Origin: Pseudomonas pharyngis
GTDB taxonomy: Bacteria > Pseudomonadota > Gammaproteobacteria > Pseudomonadales > Pseudomonadaceae
Assembly (NCBI RefSeq): GCF_021602345.1
Contig: NZ_BQID01000002.1
Coordinates: 558,001 to 622,000 of the forward strand
DNA length: 64,000 nucleotides
Direction of reading: 5' to 3'
Made by a program: the position numbers and the translations under genes. This document shows positions 18,910 to 27,492 of the stretch, one piece after another. Under the pieces are notes generated by a model. It did not search any database. It was given only the letters and a program-made list of their open reading frames with translations, and had not been told where the DNA came from. Every line of letters begins with the position of its first letter. Position 1 is the stretch's first letter.

Positions 18910-19683
18910 TCAGCCGCCGTAGATGTCGAAGTCGAAGTACTTGGCGGCGATCTTCTGATACGTGCCGTCAGCCAGCATTGCGGCGATGGCATCGTCGATG
19001 CGCTGCTTGAGTGCCTGATCTTCTTTGCGAACGCCTATCGCAGTGCCGCTGCCCAATACTTTGTCGTCGACAATGATCGGGCCGGCAAACGCGTAGCCTT
19101 TACCCTGGTCGGTGCGCAAAAAGGCATAGGTTGCCTGCACTTCATCCTGCAAGGAGGCGTCGATACGCCCATTCAGCAGGTCGGCGTACACCTGGTCTTG
19201 ACTCGCATAGGCCTGCAATTTGATGCCTGGCACTTTCCAGTAGGTACGGGCATAAGACTCTTGAATCGTGCCTTGCTGATACCCCACGGTCTTGCCCTTG
19301 AGCCCCGCCGCTGTCGGCGTGATACCAGAGCCATCGCGCGCCACCAATCGTGTAGACGGGTTAGAGAGTTTGCTGCTGAAGTCGATCTGCTTCAGGCGTT
19401 GCTCGGTAATGGACAAGCTCGACAGTACCCCGTCGAACTTGCGTGCGAGCAAACCCGGGATCAGTCCGTCAAAGCTGCTTTGAACATACTCACACTTGAC
19501 CGCCATGCGCTTGCAGATTTCGTCGCCCAGGTCGATATCAAAGCCGATCATTTTGCCCTGCGGGTCGCGGTACTCCAGTGGTGGATACGTCGGGTCGACG
19601 CCCATGCGCAGTACATCCGCAGCCTTTGCCCAAGTGGAACTCAGAAGCAATACTACGCAAGCTACAACGAGATTCTTGTTCAT
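18910..19683 (-). CDS. ABC transporter substrate-binding protein (HisJ/ArtJ-like)
   Basis: A 257-residue periplasmic binding protein with a signal peptide (1-21, cleaved after TWAKA). The family-3 motif GFDIDLGDEICKRM lies near residue 48, and the fold continues with DFSSKLSNPSTRLVARDGS and KGKTVGYQQGTIQESYA. It is the capture subunit of the amino acid importer encoded next to a histidine ammonia-lyase. Histidine-like cationic or aromatic ligands are therefore likely, but the specificity residues cannot be judged reliably. Confidence 0.9.
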   Translation of the reverse strand: MNKNLVVACVVLLLSSTWAKAADVLRMGVDPTYPPLEYRDPQGKMIGFDIDLGDEICKRMAVKCEYVQSSFDGLIPGLLARKFDGVLSSLSITEQRLKQIDFSSKLSNPSTRLVARDGSGITPTAAGLKGKTVGYQQGTIQESYARTYWKVPGIKLQAYASQDQVYADLLNGRIDASLQDEVQATYAFLRTDQGKGYAFAGPIIVDDKVLGSGTAIGVRKEDQALKQRIDDAIAAMLADGTYQKIAAKYFDFDIYGG

Positions 19684-19783
19684 GATTATTCTCTATGTGG
19701 TAGTTGGCAGATTTCAGGGATTAGCGATGTCATTGTTATTGTCCAACGCCGGTGGTAGCACCAGCCGGCGCTGGGTGGAGCAC

Positions 19784-21310
19784 TTAGAACAGGCTGAGCA
19801 GGTCCGGGCAGGCGTTGACCAGCTCACGACTGCGGATCAACTCGGCCACGCTGGCCATGTCCGGCGCGATCGGTCGGTCCACATTCATCGCCGGCACGCT
19901 GGCACGAATGCACTCGACCGCTGGCGCCAGGCGTGCGCTGTACAACTTACCGCCGCGCAGGTCCAGACCCTGGGCCGCACACAGCGCCTCGATAGAGAGA
20001 ATCCCGCGTAACGTGCACGTCATTTCCAGCAAACGGCGTGCGCCATGGGTGGCCATCGAGACATGGTCCTCCTGGTTACCCGCCGTAGGGATGGTGTCGA
20101 TGGAGGCCGGGGTGGCGCGCTGTTTGTTTTCCGATGCCATGGCCGCAGCCGAGATGTGCGCCGTCATGTAGCCCGAGTGCAAGCCGGCATCGACCGTCAA
20201 CATTGGCGGCAGCCCGGAGAAGCCTGGGTCCAGCAGCAGGTTGCAACGACGTTCGGACAGGTTGCCGATCTCGGTAATGGCGATCGCCAACATGTCAGCC
20301 GCAAAGGCGACCGGCTCAGCATGGAAATTACCGCCGGAGATGACTTCACCGGTTTCCACGAAAATCAGCGGGTTGTCAGAGGCAGCGTTGCTCTCGATCT
20401 CCAACGTGACACTGGCGTTGCGAATCAGGTCCAGGCACGCCCCCAGCACTTGGGGTTGGCAGCGAATGCTGTAGGGGTCCTGAACCTTGCCGGACGCTTG
20501 GGAAATGGCACGCATCGGGCTGTCATCCAACAGCCGCTTGAACGCAGCGCCTACGGCGATCTGTCCCGGATGACCACGCAGTGCCTGGATACGCGGGTCG
20601 AACGGACTGGCAATACCCGCCAGCGCCTCGGTGGTCATGCTACCGATTGCAATGGCCGCCATGAAGGCGTTTTCCAGGGCAAACAGGCCGGCCAGCGCGA
20701 GGGCCGTCGATACCTGAGTGCCATTCATCAAGGCCAGGCCTTCCTTCGGGGCCAGCACGATCGGCGTGAGGCCAGCGCGTGCCAGGGCTTCAGAACCGTC
20801 GAGCAACTCGCCCTCGTACCACGCCTGGCCCATGCCGATCATCACGGCGGTCATGTGCGCCAACGGCGCCAGATCGCCACTGGCGCCCACCGAACCCTGG
20901 GCGGGGATAAACGGGATGACACCGCGCTCGCGCATTTCTTCCAACAGTGCCACGGTGCCGTATTGCGCCCCCGAGGCACCGCGTCCGAGGCTGGCAACTT
21001 TCAAGGCCATGACCAGACGTACCACATCGGCATCCAGCGCTGGGCCGTAGCCCGTCATATGCGACATCACCAGGTTTTTTTGCAGCTGGCAAAGGTCGGC
21101 ATCGCTGATCCGCACATTGGCCAGTTTGCCGAACCCAGTGTTCAGGCCATACACCGCGCGCCCGCTATCGACCAACGTGTCGACCATCTTCGCCGCCGCC
21201 TCGATACCGGTCCGGGCGCTGTCACATAGCCGCGCCGGCGCACCGTTGTAAATGGCACGCCAGGTGGCGATACGGGTTTCGCCTGGGACAATTTTCTGTA
21301 CTGTGCTCAT
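19784..21310 (-). CDS. hutH: Histidine ammonia-lyase family enzyme with intact MIO triad
   Basis: A 508-residue aromatic-amino-acid lyase that eliminates ammonia from histidine-type substrates to give a urocanate. The MIO-forming triad Ala143-Ser144-Gly145 lies in GSVGASGDLAPLAH. Residues matching the P. putida HutH active site are present at almost the same positions: Tyr54, His84, Asn196, Tyr280 and Arg283 (DPYSIRCQPQ), Phe329 (GGNFHAEP) and Glu414 (NQEDHVSM). Length is as in HutH. It lies 45 bp after an amidohydrolase gene and 100 bp before the ABC binding protein. HutI, HutF and HutG are absent nearby, so the pathway may not be standard histidine utilisation; a ring-substituted histidine is possible. 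Confidence 0.9.
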   Translation of the reverse strand: MSTVQKIVPGETRIATWRAIYNGAPARLCDSARTGIEAAAKMVDTLVDSGRAVYGLNTGFGKLANVRISDADLCQLQKNLVMSHMTGYGPALDADVVRLVMALKVASLGRGASGAQYGTVALLEEMRERGVIPFIPAQGSVGASGDLAPLAHMTAVMIGMGQAWYEGELLDGSEALARAGLTPIVLAPKEGLALMNGTQVSTALALAGLFALENAFMAAIAIGSMTTEALAGIASPFDPRIQALRGHPGQIAVGAAFKRLLDDSPMRAISQASGKVQDPYSIRCQPQVLGACLDLIRNASVTLEIESNAASDNPLIFVETGEVISGGNFHAEPVAFAADMLAIAITEIGNLSERRCNLLLDPGFSGLPPMLTVDAGLHSGYMTAHISAAAMASENKQRATPASIDTIPTAGNQEDHVSMATHGARRLLEMTCTLRGILSIEALCAAQGLDLRGGKLYSARLAPAVECIRASVPAMNVDRPIAPDMASVAELIRSRELVNACPDLLSLF

Positions 21311-21355
21311 GGTTTTTCTCGCTGTTCGTAAATGAGTGGAAACAGACCAGATGGG

Positions 21356-22870
21356 TCAGGCGCCGCGTCTGGATCGGTCGAATTGGTTGATCGAATGGCG
21401 CATACCCGCCATTTGCGGATCGGTCAGGCAATCGTTATAGGCGCCCTCCAGATACGGACGCAGCGTTTCGCTGGCGCTTTGGCCGCCCTGAATCCGCCCT
21501 TGCAGAGTGGGCATGCAGTCCATCAGTTCAAGCATCAACGCCTCTTCATCGATACGCGTGATCCTGCCGTGATCCACCAGCTTGCGACCGCCGACGTACA
21601 CATCGCGCACAGCGTTGCCCTGTTCGCAAAAGACCAGTTGCGTCAAGGCATCATTGAGCGGCGTAAAGGCGCTGGTCTTGAGGTCGAGCAAGCAGAAATC
21701 GGCTTGCTTTCCAACCTCGATCGACCCCGTCTGCGTACCGCGCCCGATGGCGTTGGCGCCGCCGAGCGTGGCCATGTTGAACGCCTGCAGTGCATCAACC
21801 GGACAGGCCTCGTCCTGATCGAGCAGTGCGTTGGAAAGCGCTGCCAGGCGCATGGCGTCAAACATCGAGTTCAGGTCATTGCCGTTATTGTTGTCGGTGC
21901 CCAGACCGACATTCACCTGACGGCGTAACATTTCGGCGATCGGCGCCACACCGCTGCCCAACTTCAGGTTACAGGCGGGATTGTGCACCACGCTGGCGCC
22001 GCGCTCGGCGATCAAATCGAGTTCAGCCGCTGACAACCAAACGCCATGCGCGAGCACGCTACGAGATGTCAACAGCCCCAGGTCGTCCATGTACACGGCC
22101 ATTGGCTTGCCATAGAACTTCGCCGCCGTGAGCGCCTGAATGCGGGTTTCCAGGAGATGGATCAGCACCGGGCGGTCGTATTGCTCGGCCAGTGCCCAGG
22201 TTTTCTGCAGAAAATCGGCGCTGCAGCGTTGCGGGCCGGATGGTGAGAATACAAAGCGCACCCGGCCGCTCCAGCTGCGCGCCAGTTCCTGCCAATGCTC
22301 CAGCATCCGATCCGCAGCCTTGGCTGAGACACTGCCTTTAAGTGGGTCGGGCAACCGCTCCGCCAGGTAGGGAATGCCCTCCTGAAACGGTTTGTCGGAC
22401 CACGCCACACTGACGTCGGCGCGAATGCCGAGGTCTGAATAGGCTTGAAATGCCGCATGCACCACCTCCGGTTCCAGCAGGCCACCGAAGTGAATGTCAT
22501 CGACCACCGTGGTGATGCCATTGCGCAGCATCTCGATGCCGTTGAGCAAGGTGCGCAGGTACACCTCGCGCGCGGTCCAGCCACGTCGATAGGAAGGTGG
22601 GTTGTACAGGCCCATCCAGATCTCCAGGGGGATCCCGGAGAAACGCCCTTTATCGAAACGATCATGAGAATGATGGTGAGCGTTGATCAGTCCTGGTATC
22701 AGCAATTTGCCCCGACCATCGGTACGCTCGTCAAGATTGACCGTCGACAGATCGATTCGCGGCGCCAGGCCGACAAAGCGATCCCCGTCGATCAACACAT
22801 CCATCACCTGGGCGGTCGAACCGCCCATGCCGACTACGCGAACCTGCTCGATCAAATGAAGAAGGGCCAT
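21356..22870 (-). CDS. TRZ/ATZ-like metal-dependent amidohydrolase
   Basis: A 504-residue amidohydrolase-superfamily enzyme. The first metal motif is His65-x-His67 in LINAHHHSHD, followed by IHLLETR, LAHGVWLS and the catalytic Asp in GLGTDNNNGND. This pattern is shared by deaminases and dehalogenases acting on ring carbons (cytosine/8-oxoguanine deaminase, TrzN, AtzB). The start at 22870 follows an AAGGA site and lies 11 bp after the urocanase stop; a longer frame begins inside that gene. By position it would act after the hydratase and before hydantoin opening, for example by hydrolysing off the C2 substituent of an imidazolone. It is not a recognisable HutI. That reaction is inference. Confidence 0.8.
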   Translation of the reverse strand: MALLHLIEQVRVVGMGGSTAQVMDVLIDGDRFVGLAPRIDLSTVNLDERTDGRGKLLIPGLINAHHHSHDRFDKGRFSGIPLEIWMGLYNPPSYRRGWTAREVYLRTLLNGIEMLRNGITTVVDDIHFGGLLEPEVVHAAFQAYSDLGIRADVSVAWSDKPFQEGIPYLAERLPDPLKGSVSAKAADRMLEHWQELARSWSGRVRFVFSPSGPQRCSADFLQKTWALAEQYDRPVLIHLLETRIQALTAAKFYGKPMAVYMDDLGLLTSRSVLAHGVWLSAAELDLIAERGASVVHNPACNLKLGSGVAPIAEMLRRQVNVGLGTDNNNGNDLNSMFDAMRLAALSNALLDQDEACPVDALQAFNMATLGGANAIGRGTQTGSIEVGKQADFCLLDLKTSAFTPLNDALTQLVFCEQGNAVRDVYVGGRKLVDHGRITRIDEEALMLELMDCMPTLQGRIQGGQSASETLRPYLEGAYNDCLTDPQMAGMRHSINQFDRSRRGA

Positions 22871-22881
22871 GACGATGTCCT

Positions 22882-24573
22882 TTACGCGCGGTGCTGAGTG
22901 CCGTGAGGGGACCACCAGAGCGGTATTTGAATCGCGTTGTCGGTCAACGGACCCTCGCCTCTGGACACAGTCTTGGCCATTGGGTAACCGGCTTGCGCAT
23001 GGCGTACCACACCAATCCCTGCGTCAGTGGTCAGGCAGGCATCCAGGCGCAAGTCGGCCTCCTCCGAACCGTCGGCGATCATCGTGACACCAGTGTGCGC
23101 CGAGATACCCATGGTGCCGTTGGACTGAATCGCCACCAAGTCCGCCATCGCCGACACATTCAGCAGCGCATTCAGGTAAGGCCAGTCGGAAATCGCGTCC
23201 GAGCCGTCCAGCATGTTTTCGGTTTCAAAGGCGGGGTTGGCGATTGAGCCGGTATCCAGGTTGTCGCGCGAAAAAGCCACCGGCCCCGCCAGCTCACCCG
23301 AGCGTACCAACGCGTTAACCGCAAGGCCAAATGCCCGGCGCTGGCCAAAACCGAGGAAACAGATGCGCGCAGGCAACCCCTCTATCGGCAAACGATAGCG
23401 CGCGGTGCTGATCCAGCGCGTGACCAGGCTGTCATCCTTGAACATCTCCAGGGCCAGGTCATCCAGACGCTGCTGGTCGGCGATTTCGCCGGACACGCAG
23501 GTCCAGCGGAACGGCCCACGCCCCAGGAAGAACAACGGCCGCACGTACTCGGCGATACAGCCTGGATAGGCGAAGGCTTCTTCCTTGGACATCCCCGCAT
23601 CCACCGCCTCCTTGCGCACGAAGGTGCCGTATTCGAACACGATCGAGCCGTTTGTTTGCAAGCGTGTCATCGCGCGCACGATACGGATCATCGACTGGCG
23701 CGACGTCGCCATGTAGGCCTCGCGGTCGGTCTCCAGCAATGCTGCGGCTTGCTCCAGCGTTAGCCCGGAAGGAATCAGCGCGAACGGGTCATGGCACGGG
23801 CACATTTCGGTGACAATGTCGGGCTTCCAGCCACAGTCAAGCGCCTGCTCCAGCGCGTCGACCATATTGCCCAGCACCACGATGGAGAGTGCCCGCCCTT
23901 CCCGCTTTGCGCTCTCGGCCATGTCGATGGCGTCCTGCAAGGACGCCGCCTGAACGTCGGCATAACCGCTGGCCAGACGCTCCACAACGCTTTGCTGGCG
24001 GACTTCCACGGTCACACTCACGCCGCCGTGCATGGTCATGGCCAAGGGCTGCGAACGCCCCATGCCGCCCAGGCCAGCGGTGAAGAAAATACGCCCCTTC
24101 AATTCCCCGTCAAAATGCCGATCGGCTACCAGCGCCAGTGTTTCAAAGGTGCCTTCAATCACACCCTGGCTCCCAATGTACTGCCACGGCCCGGCGGTGT
24201 AAGAGGCAAACGCCGTCAGGTTTTGTGCGCTCAGGTCGTAAAACTTCGGCCAGTCGGCCTTGATGACGTTGCTGTTGGCCATGACCACTCGCGGCGCCAG
24301 TCGATGGGTCTTGAATACGGCCACCGGCATGCCCGACTGAATGGCCAGGGTTTCATCGTTCTCCAGGTTTTTCAGCGACTCGACGATCGCGTCATAGCTT
24401 TCCCAGTTGCGTGCAGCCTTGCCGATACCGCCGTAGACGGTCAGACGCGAGGCGTCCTCAGCGTTTTCAAGGTTGTTTTCGAGCATGCGCAGAATGGTTT
24501 CCTGTTTCCATCCTTTACACCGCAAGGTGCTGCCACGCGCAGCCATGATTTGTTTGGCTTTTTGCTGAGTCAT
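22882..24573 (-). CDS. hutU: Urocanase-family hydratase, divergent (thiourocanate hydratase candidate)
   Basis: A 563-residue protein of the urocanase family, which uses tightly bound NAD+ to hydrate urocanate to imidazolone propionate. Conserved blocks include VYGGIGKAARNWES, IGSQGVIEGTFET, TAGLGGMGRSQPLA and the signature EGLPARIC with the active-site Cys (residue 405). Several blocks that are nearly invariant in Pseudomonas HutU, as I remember it, are changed: the TDQTSAHDPLNGY region reads TEMCPCHDPFALI, and the HHGGGVGMG region reads IQSNGTMGI. Start 24573 gives the normal family length; the extra 56 codons upstream lie in the promoter region. First gene of the minus operon, divergent from the hydantoinase gene. 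Confidence 0.85.
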   Translation of the reverse strand: MTQQKAKQIMAARGSTLRCKGWKQETILRMLENNLENAEDASRLTVYGGIGKAARNWESYDAIVESLKNLENDETLAIQSGMPVAVFKTHRLAPRVVMANSNVIKADWPKFYDLSAQNLTAFASYTAGPWQYIGSQGVIEGTFETLALVADRHFDGELKGRIFFTAGLGGMGRSQPLAMTMHGGVSVTVEVRQQSVVERLASGYADVQAASLQDAIDMAESAKREGRALSIVVLGNMVDALEQALDCGWKPDIVTEMCPCHDPFALIPSGLTLEQAAALLETDREAYMATSRQSMIRIVRAMTRLQTNGSIVFEYGTFVRKEAVDAGMSKEEAFAYPGCIAEYVRPLFFLGRGPFRWTCVSGEIADQQRLDDLALEMFKDDSLVTRWISTARYRLPIEGLPARICFLGFGQRRAFGLAVNALVRSGELAGPVAFSRDNLDTGSIANPAFETENMLDGSDAISDWPYLNALLNVSAMADLVAIQSNGTMGISAHTGVTMIADGSEEADLRLDACLTTDAGIGVVRHAQAGYPMAKTVSRGEGPLTDNAIQIPLWWSPHGTQHRA

Positions 24574-24770
24574 GTAAGGCCACTCTCGCTGAGGTAAATG
24601 CGAAAGCCTGTTGGAGAGGCTTCCGTTGGTATGGCTCGAATTATTCAAACCTACCGTGAGGAGAGCCATGCAAAAAACCGCAAGTGAAGTTGTCATTCTC
24701 CGCATGGATGGCTCGATACACCCCGTAGATACTCGCTTCATGCTTATTCACCCGATGACGAGGCTGACAA

Positions 24771-26141
24771 ATGAGTGATTTCGATCTGGTGGTGCGGGGA
24801 CGTATCGTCGACAGTGAACAGACCCGCGAAAACGGCTGGCTTGCCATAAGTGAAGGACGTATTGCCGCGCGCGGTACCGGTGAGCCGCCTGCCGCCAAAA
24901 CCACGCGTGATGAACGCGGACACTGGATCTTACCCGGCGTCATCGACGGCCAGGTCCATTCTGGAAGCCAGGCCAACCAGGAAGGGCTGGGTTGGGCCAG
25001 CCGTGCCGCTGCCGCGGGAGGCATCACCGTGATGGTAGACATGCCTTACGACGACCCGGAACCGGTTGCCTGTGCCGAGCAACTGCTGCGTAAAGCCCAG
25101 GAAGTCGAAGACACCTGCCACGTTGATGTCGGCCTGTTTGCCACTGTCAATGAAACCCACGGCCTGGCGGCGATTCCGGGGCTGATCGAAGCCGGTGCCT
25201 GTGCGTTCAAGTTCTCGACCTTTGAAGCGGCACCGGGCCGCTTTCCACGCATCGAGGAGGACCTGCTGGCGGAACTGTTCACCCTGATCAAGCCGTCGGG
25301 CCTGGTTTGCGGCGTCCACAACCAGATGCAGGAAATGACGCGTAAGAATATCAACCGCTTGATCGAAGCCGGCGATACCGGATGGGATGCGTTCCTGCGC
25401 GCCCATCCACCGCTGGTGGAGGACCTGGCGACCGCGTTGATTTATGAAATCGGTGCACAGACCGGCGCACGCGCCCATCCGGTTCACGTCTCAACCAGCC
25501 GTGGGTTTGAGTTGTGCGAAATGTATCGCCAGGCCGGACACCAAGCGAGCATCGAGACGTGCATTCAGTACCTGATGCTCAACCATGAAGAACACACGCA
25601 ACGCTTCGGCGCCAAAACCAAGCATTATCCACCGATCAGGCCCAAAGCCGAATCCGACAAACTCTGGGCGCACATCGCCCAGGAGCGCTGCACTTTTGTG
25701 TCTTCCGATCACGTCAGTTGGGGGCTGGAGCGTAAAGGCAATCCCAACGTGTTTCGCAACGCGTCGGGTGGACCGGGACTGGAGACATTACTGCCAGCAT
25801 TCTGGACCGGCGCCATGGCGCGCGGCCTGTCGCCATCGCTGGTGGTTCGACAGCTGAGTCGCAATCCGGCCAGGCATTTTCTGCTCGATAACCGTAAAGG
25901 CGACTTCGTACTCGGCCTGGACGCTGACTTCGTCGTGCTGGCCGACGAGCAGTATCGTTACGACCCCTCTACCAGCCTGAGCGCGGTGAAGTGGAGTTCA
26001 TTTGAAGGCATGCCCTTTACAGGCCGGGTCAAGACGACTTACTGCCGTGGCCAGTGCGTGTTCGACCAGGGGCAGATTCTCAACAACGCCGGCTATGGCC
26101 AATTCCTGCGCCCGCGCGCACTGACGAAAGGTACGTATTGA
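24771..26141 (+). CDS. Dihydroorotase/hydantoinase-family cyclic amidohydrolase
   Basis: A 456-residue cyclic amidohydrolase (allantoinase/dihydropyrimidinase superfamily) expected to open a hydantoin-type ring to a carbamoyl acid. Visible motifs are WILPGVIDGQVHSG near residue 52, CAFKFSTFEAAPGRFP with the lysine that is carboxylated in this superfamily, GVHNQMQEM, HPVHVSTSRG and FVSSDHVSWG with the catalytic Asp. Unusually, the metal motif Asp-x-His-x-His reads Asp59-Gly-Gln61-Val-His63, so one usual metal His is Gln. It is followed one base later by an N-carbamoyl-amino-acid hydrolase gene, the classic hydantoin pairing. Confidence 0.85.
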   Translation: MSDFDLVVRGRIVDSEQTRENGWLAISEGRIAARGTGEPPAAKTTRDERGHWILPGVIDGQVHSGSQANQEGLGWASRAAAAGGITVMVDMPYDDPEPVACAEQLLRKAQEVEDTCHVDVGLFATVNETHGLAAIPGLIEAGACAFKFSTFEAAPGRFPRIEEDLLAELFTLIKPSGLVCGVHNQMQEMTRKNINRLIEAGDTGWDAFLRAHPPLVEDLATALIYEIGAQTGARAHPVHVSTSRGFELCEMYRQAGHQASIETCIQYLMLNHEEHTQRFGAKTKHYPPIRPKAESDKLWAHIAQERCTFVSSDHVSWGLERKGNPNVFRNASGGPGLETLLPAFWTGAMARGLSPSLVVRQLSRNPARHFLLDNRKGDFVLGLDADFVVLADEQYRYDPSTSLSAVKWSSFEGMPFTGRVKTTYCRGQCVFDQGQILNNAGYGQFLRPRALTKGTY

Positions 26142-26142
26142 C

Positions 26143-27402
26143 ATGACCGAACCTCAATTGGAACTGAACATCGAACGTCTTTGGAACCGGGTCAATACAC
26201 TGTCGAGCTTTACGCTGCCGGACGTGCCGTGGACCCGACGCGCTTTCTCCCCTGAGTTTGAGCAGGCCAGGCAGTGGCTGAAGGCTGAATTCGAGTCGGC
26301 GGGCCTGAGCGTGACGTTGGACGCCGGTGGCAATCTGATCGGCCAGCTTGACGGCAGTGAGGCTGATTTAAAGACTCTGATCAGCGGCTCGCACTGTGAC
26401 ACGGTGGTCGGGGGCGGTCGGTTTGACGGCATTATCGGAGTATTGGCGGCGCTGGAAGTCGCCCACGCGTTGAAAGACGCCGGCCAACGCTTGCGCCACC
26501 CGTTCCAGGTGATCGATTTTCTCTCCGAGGAGCCGAGTGACTATGGCATTTCCTGCGTCGGCAGTCGCGCATTTGCTGGGCTTCTGACTGCCGAGATGCT
26601 CGCATCAAAAAACCGCGCAGGTGAAAGCCTGGCACAGGCGATGACCCGCATCGGAGGCGCTCCAGAACGCCTCGGCCAGGCACTGCGGGAACCCGGTAGC
26701 ACCGCAGCGTTCGTTGAGCTGCACATTGAGCAGGGCCCGGTTCTGGAAAGTCGGGGGTTGCCCATTGGGTCGGTCACCAACATCGTGGGTATTCGCCGAG
26801 TCGGAATCACCGTGCATGGCTTGCCGGATCACGCGGGCACGACGCCCATGGATCTGCGGCGTGACGCCCTGGTCGGCGCGGCGGAGCTGATTCGCGAAGC
26901 GCGCAACATGGCCGCCGACATGAGCGGCAACCCACACTATGTGGTGGCGACCGTTGGCCGGTTGGATGTGAGCCCTAATGTGCCCAATGCCGTGCCCGGC
27001 AAGGTCGAAATGGTGCTGGAGGTGCGCAGCGACTCCAAACAAGTACTGCTCGACTTTCCCGAACACCTGCTTGAACGCTGCACCCCCGTGCTGGCCGACC
27101 TGAGGTTGACTGTCGACTCGGTACCGTTGACCTATGCCGACCCTACGGATTGCTCGACGATTGTCATCGAGGCCGTCAGCGAGGTGGCTAAACAGTTAGG
27201 CTTGCCACACATGACCATGCCCAGCGGCGCCGGGCATGATGCAGTCTACGTTGGGGCCACCGGCCCCATGGGCATGGTGTTCGTGCCCTGTCTTAACGGG
27301 CGCAGCCACTGCCCCGAAGAATGGCTGGAGCCGCAGCAGTTGCTGGACGGCACTCGCGTTTTGGCGCAAACCCTGATTTATTTGGATGGCCATCTTCGCT
27401 GA
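26143..27402 (+). CDS. N-carbamoyl-L-amino-acid hydrolase family (HyuC/AllC-like)
   Basis: A 419-residue M20-clan zinc amidase that removes the carbamoyl group from N-carbamoyl amino acids. Metal and active-site motifs are SGSHCDTVVGGGRFDG near residue 82, FLSEEPSDYG near 126, HIEQGPVLES near 195 and PSGAGHDAVY near 360. It is translationally linked to the hydantoinase-like gene (1-bp spacing). In the proposed pathway it would turn N-carbamoyl-glutamate into glutamate, CO2 and ammonia; that substrate is inferred from the co-encoded lyase and hydratase. Confidence 0.9.
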   Translation: MTEPQLELNIERLWNRVNTLSSFTLPDVPWTRRAFSPEFEQARQWLKAEFESAGLSVTLDAGGNLIGQLDGSEADLKTLISGSHCDTVVGGGRFDGIIGVLAALEVAHALKDAGQRLRHPFQVIDFLSEEPSDYGISCVGSRAFAGLLTAEMLASKNRAGESLAQAMTRIGGAPERLGQALREPGSTAAFVELHIEQGPVLESRGLPIGSVTNIVGIRRVGITVHGLPDHAGTTPMDLRRDALVGAAELIREARNMAADMSGNPHYVVATVGRLDVSPNVPNAVPGKVEMVLEVRSDSKQVLLDFPEHLLERCTPVLADLRLTVDSVPLTYADPTDCSTIVIEAVSEVAKQLGLPHMTMPSGAGHDAVYVGATGPMGMVFVPCLNGRSHCPEEWLEPQQLLDGTRVLAQTLIYLDGHLR

Positions 27403-27492
27403 TCGAATGACTTGGTGTAAAACACATCAAAATCTGAGCGCGCGACCCGGACCGGCCCGCGCGCTCTACTCCCCGCACCTGGAGCCTCCACT

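Noticed and set aside
20045-21229. 394-codon open frame opposite hutH
   Set aside because: Shadow of hutH with no ribosome site or recognisable domain.
21356-22870. Assignment of the amidohydrolase as HutI (imidazolonepropionase) or HutF
   Set aside because: The HAHHHSHD and IHLLET motif layout fits TRZ/ATZ-type deaminase-like enzymes better than HutI, and the length exceeds both HutI and HutF.
22882-24573. Loss of the essential urocanase cysteine
   Set aside because: At first the RPLFF segment suggested a lost Cys, but the catalytic Cys belongs to the LPARIC signature, which is intact.
24574-24741. N-terminal extension of the urocanase gene (start 24741)
   Set aside because: It would exceed the family length by 56 residues, is not similar to urocanase, and lies in the divergent promoter region.
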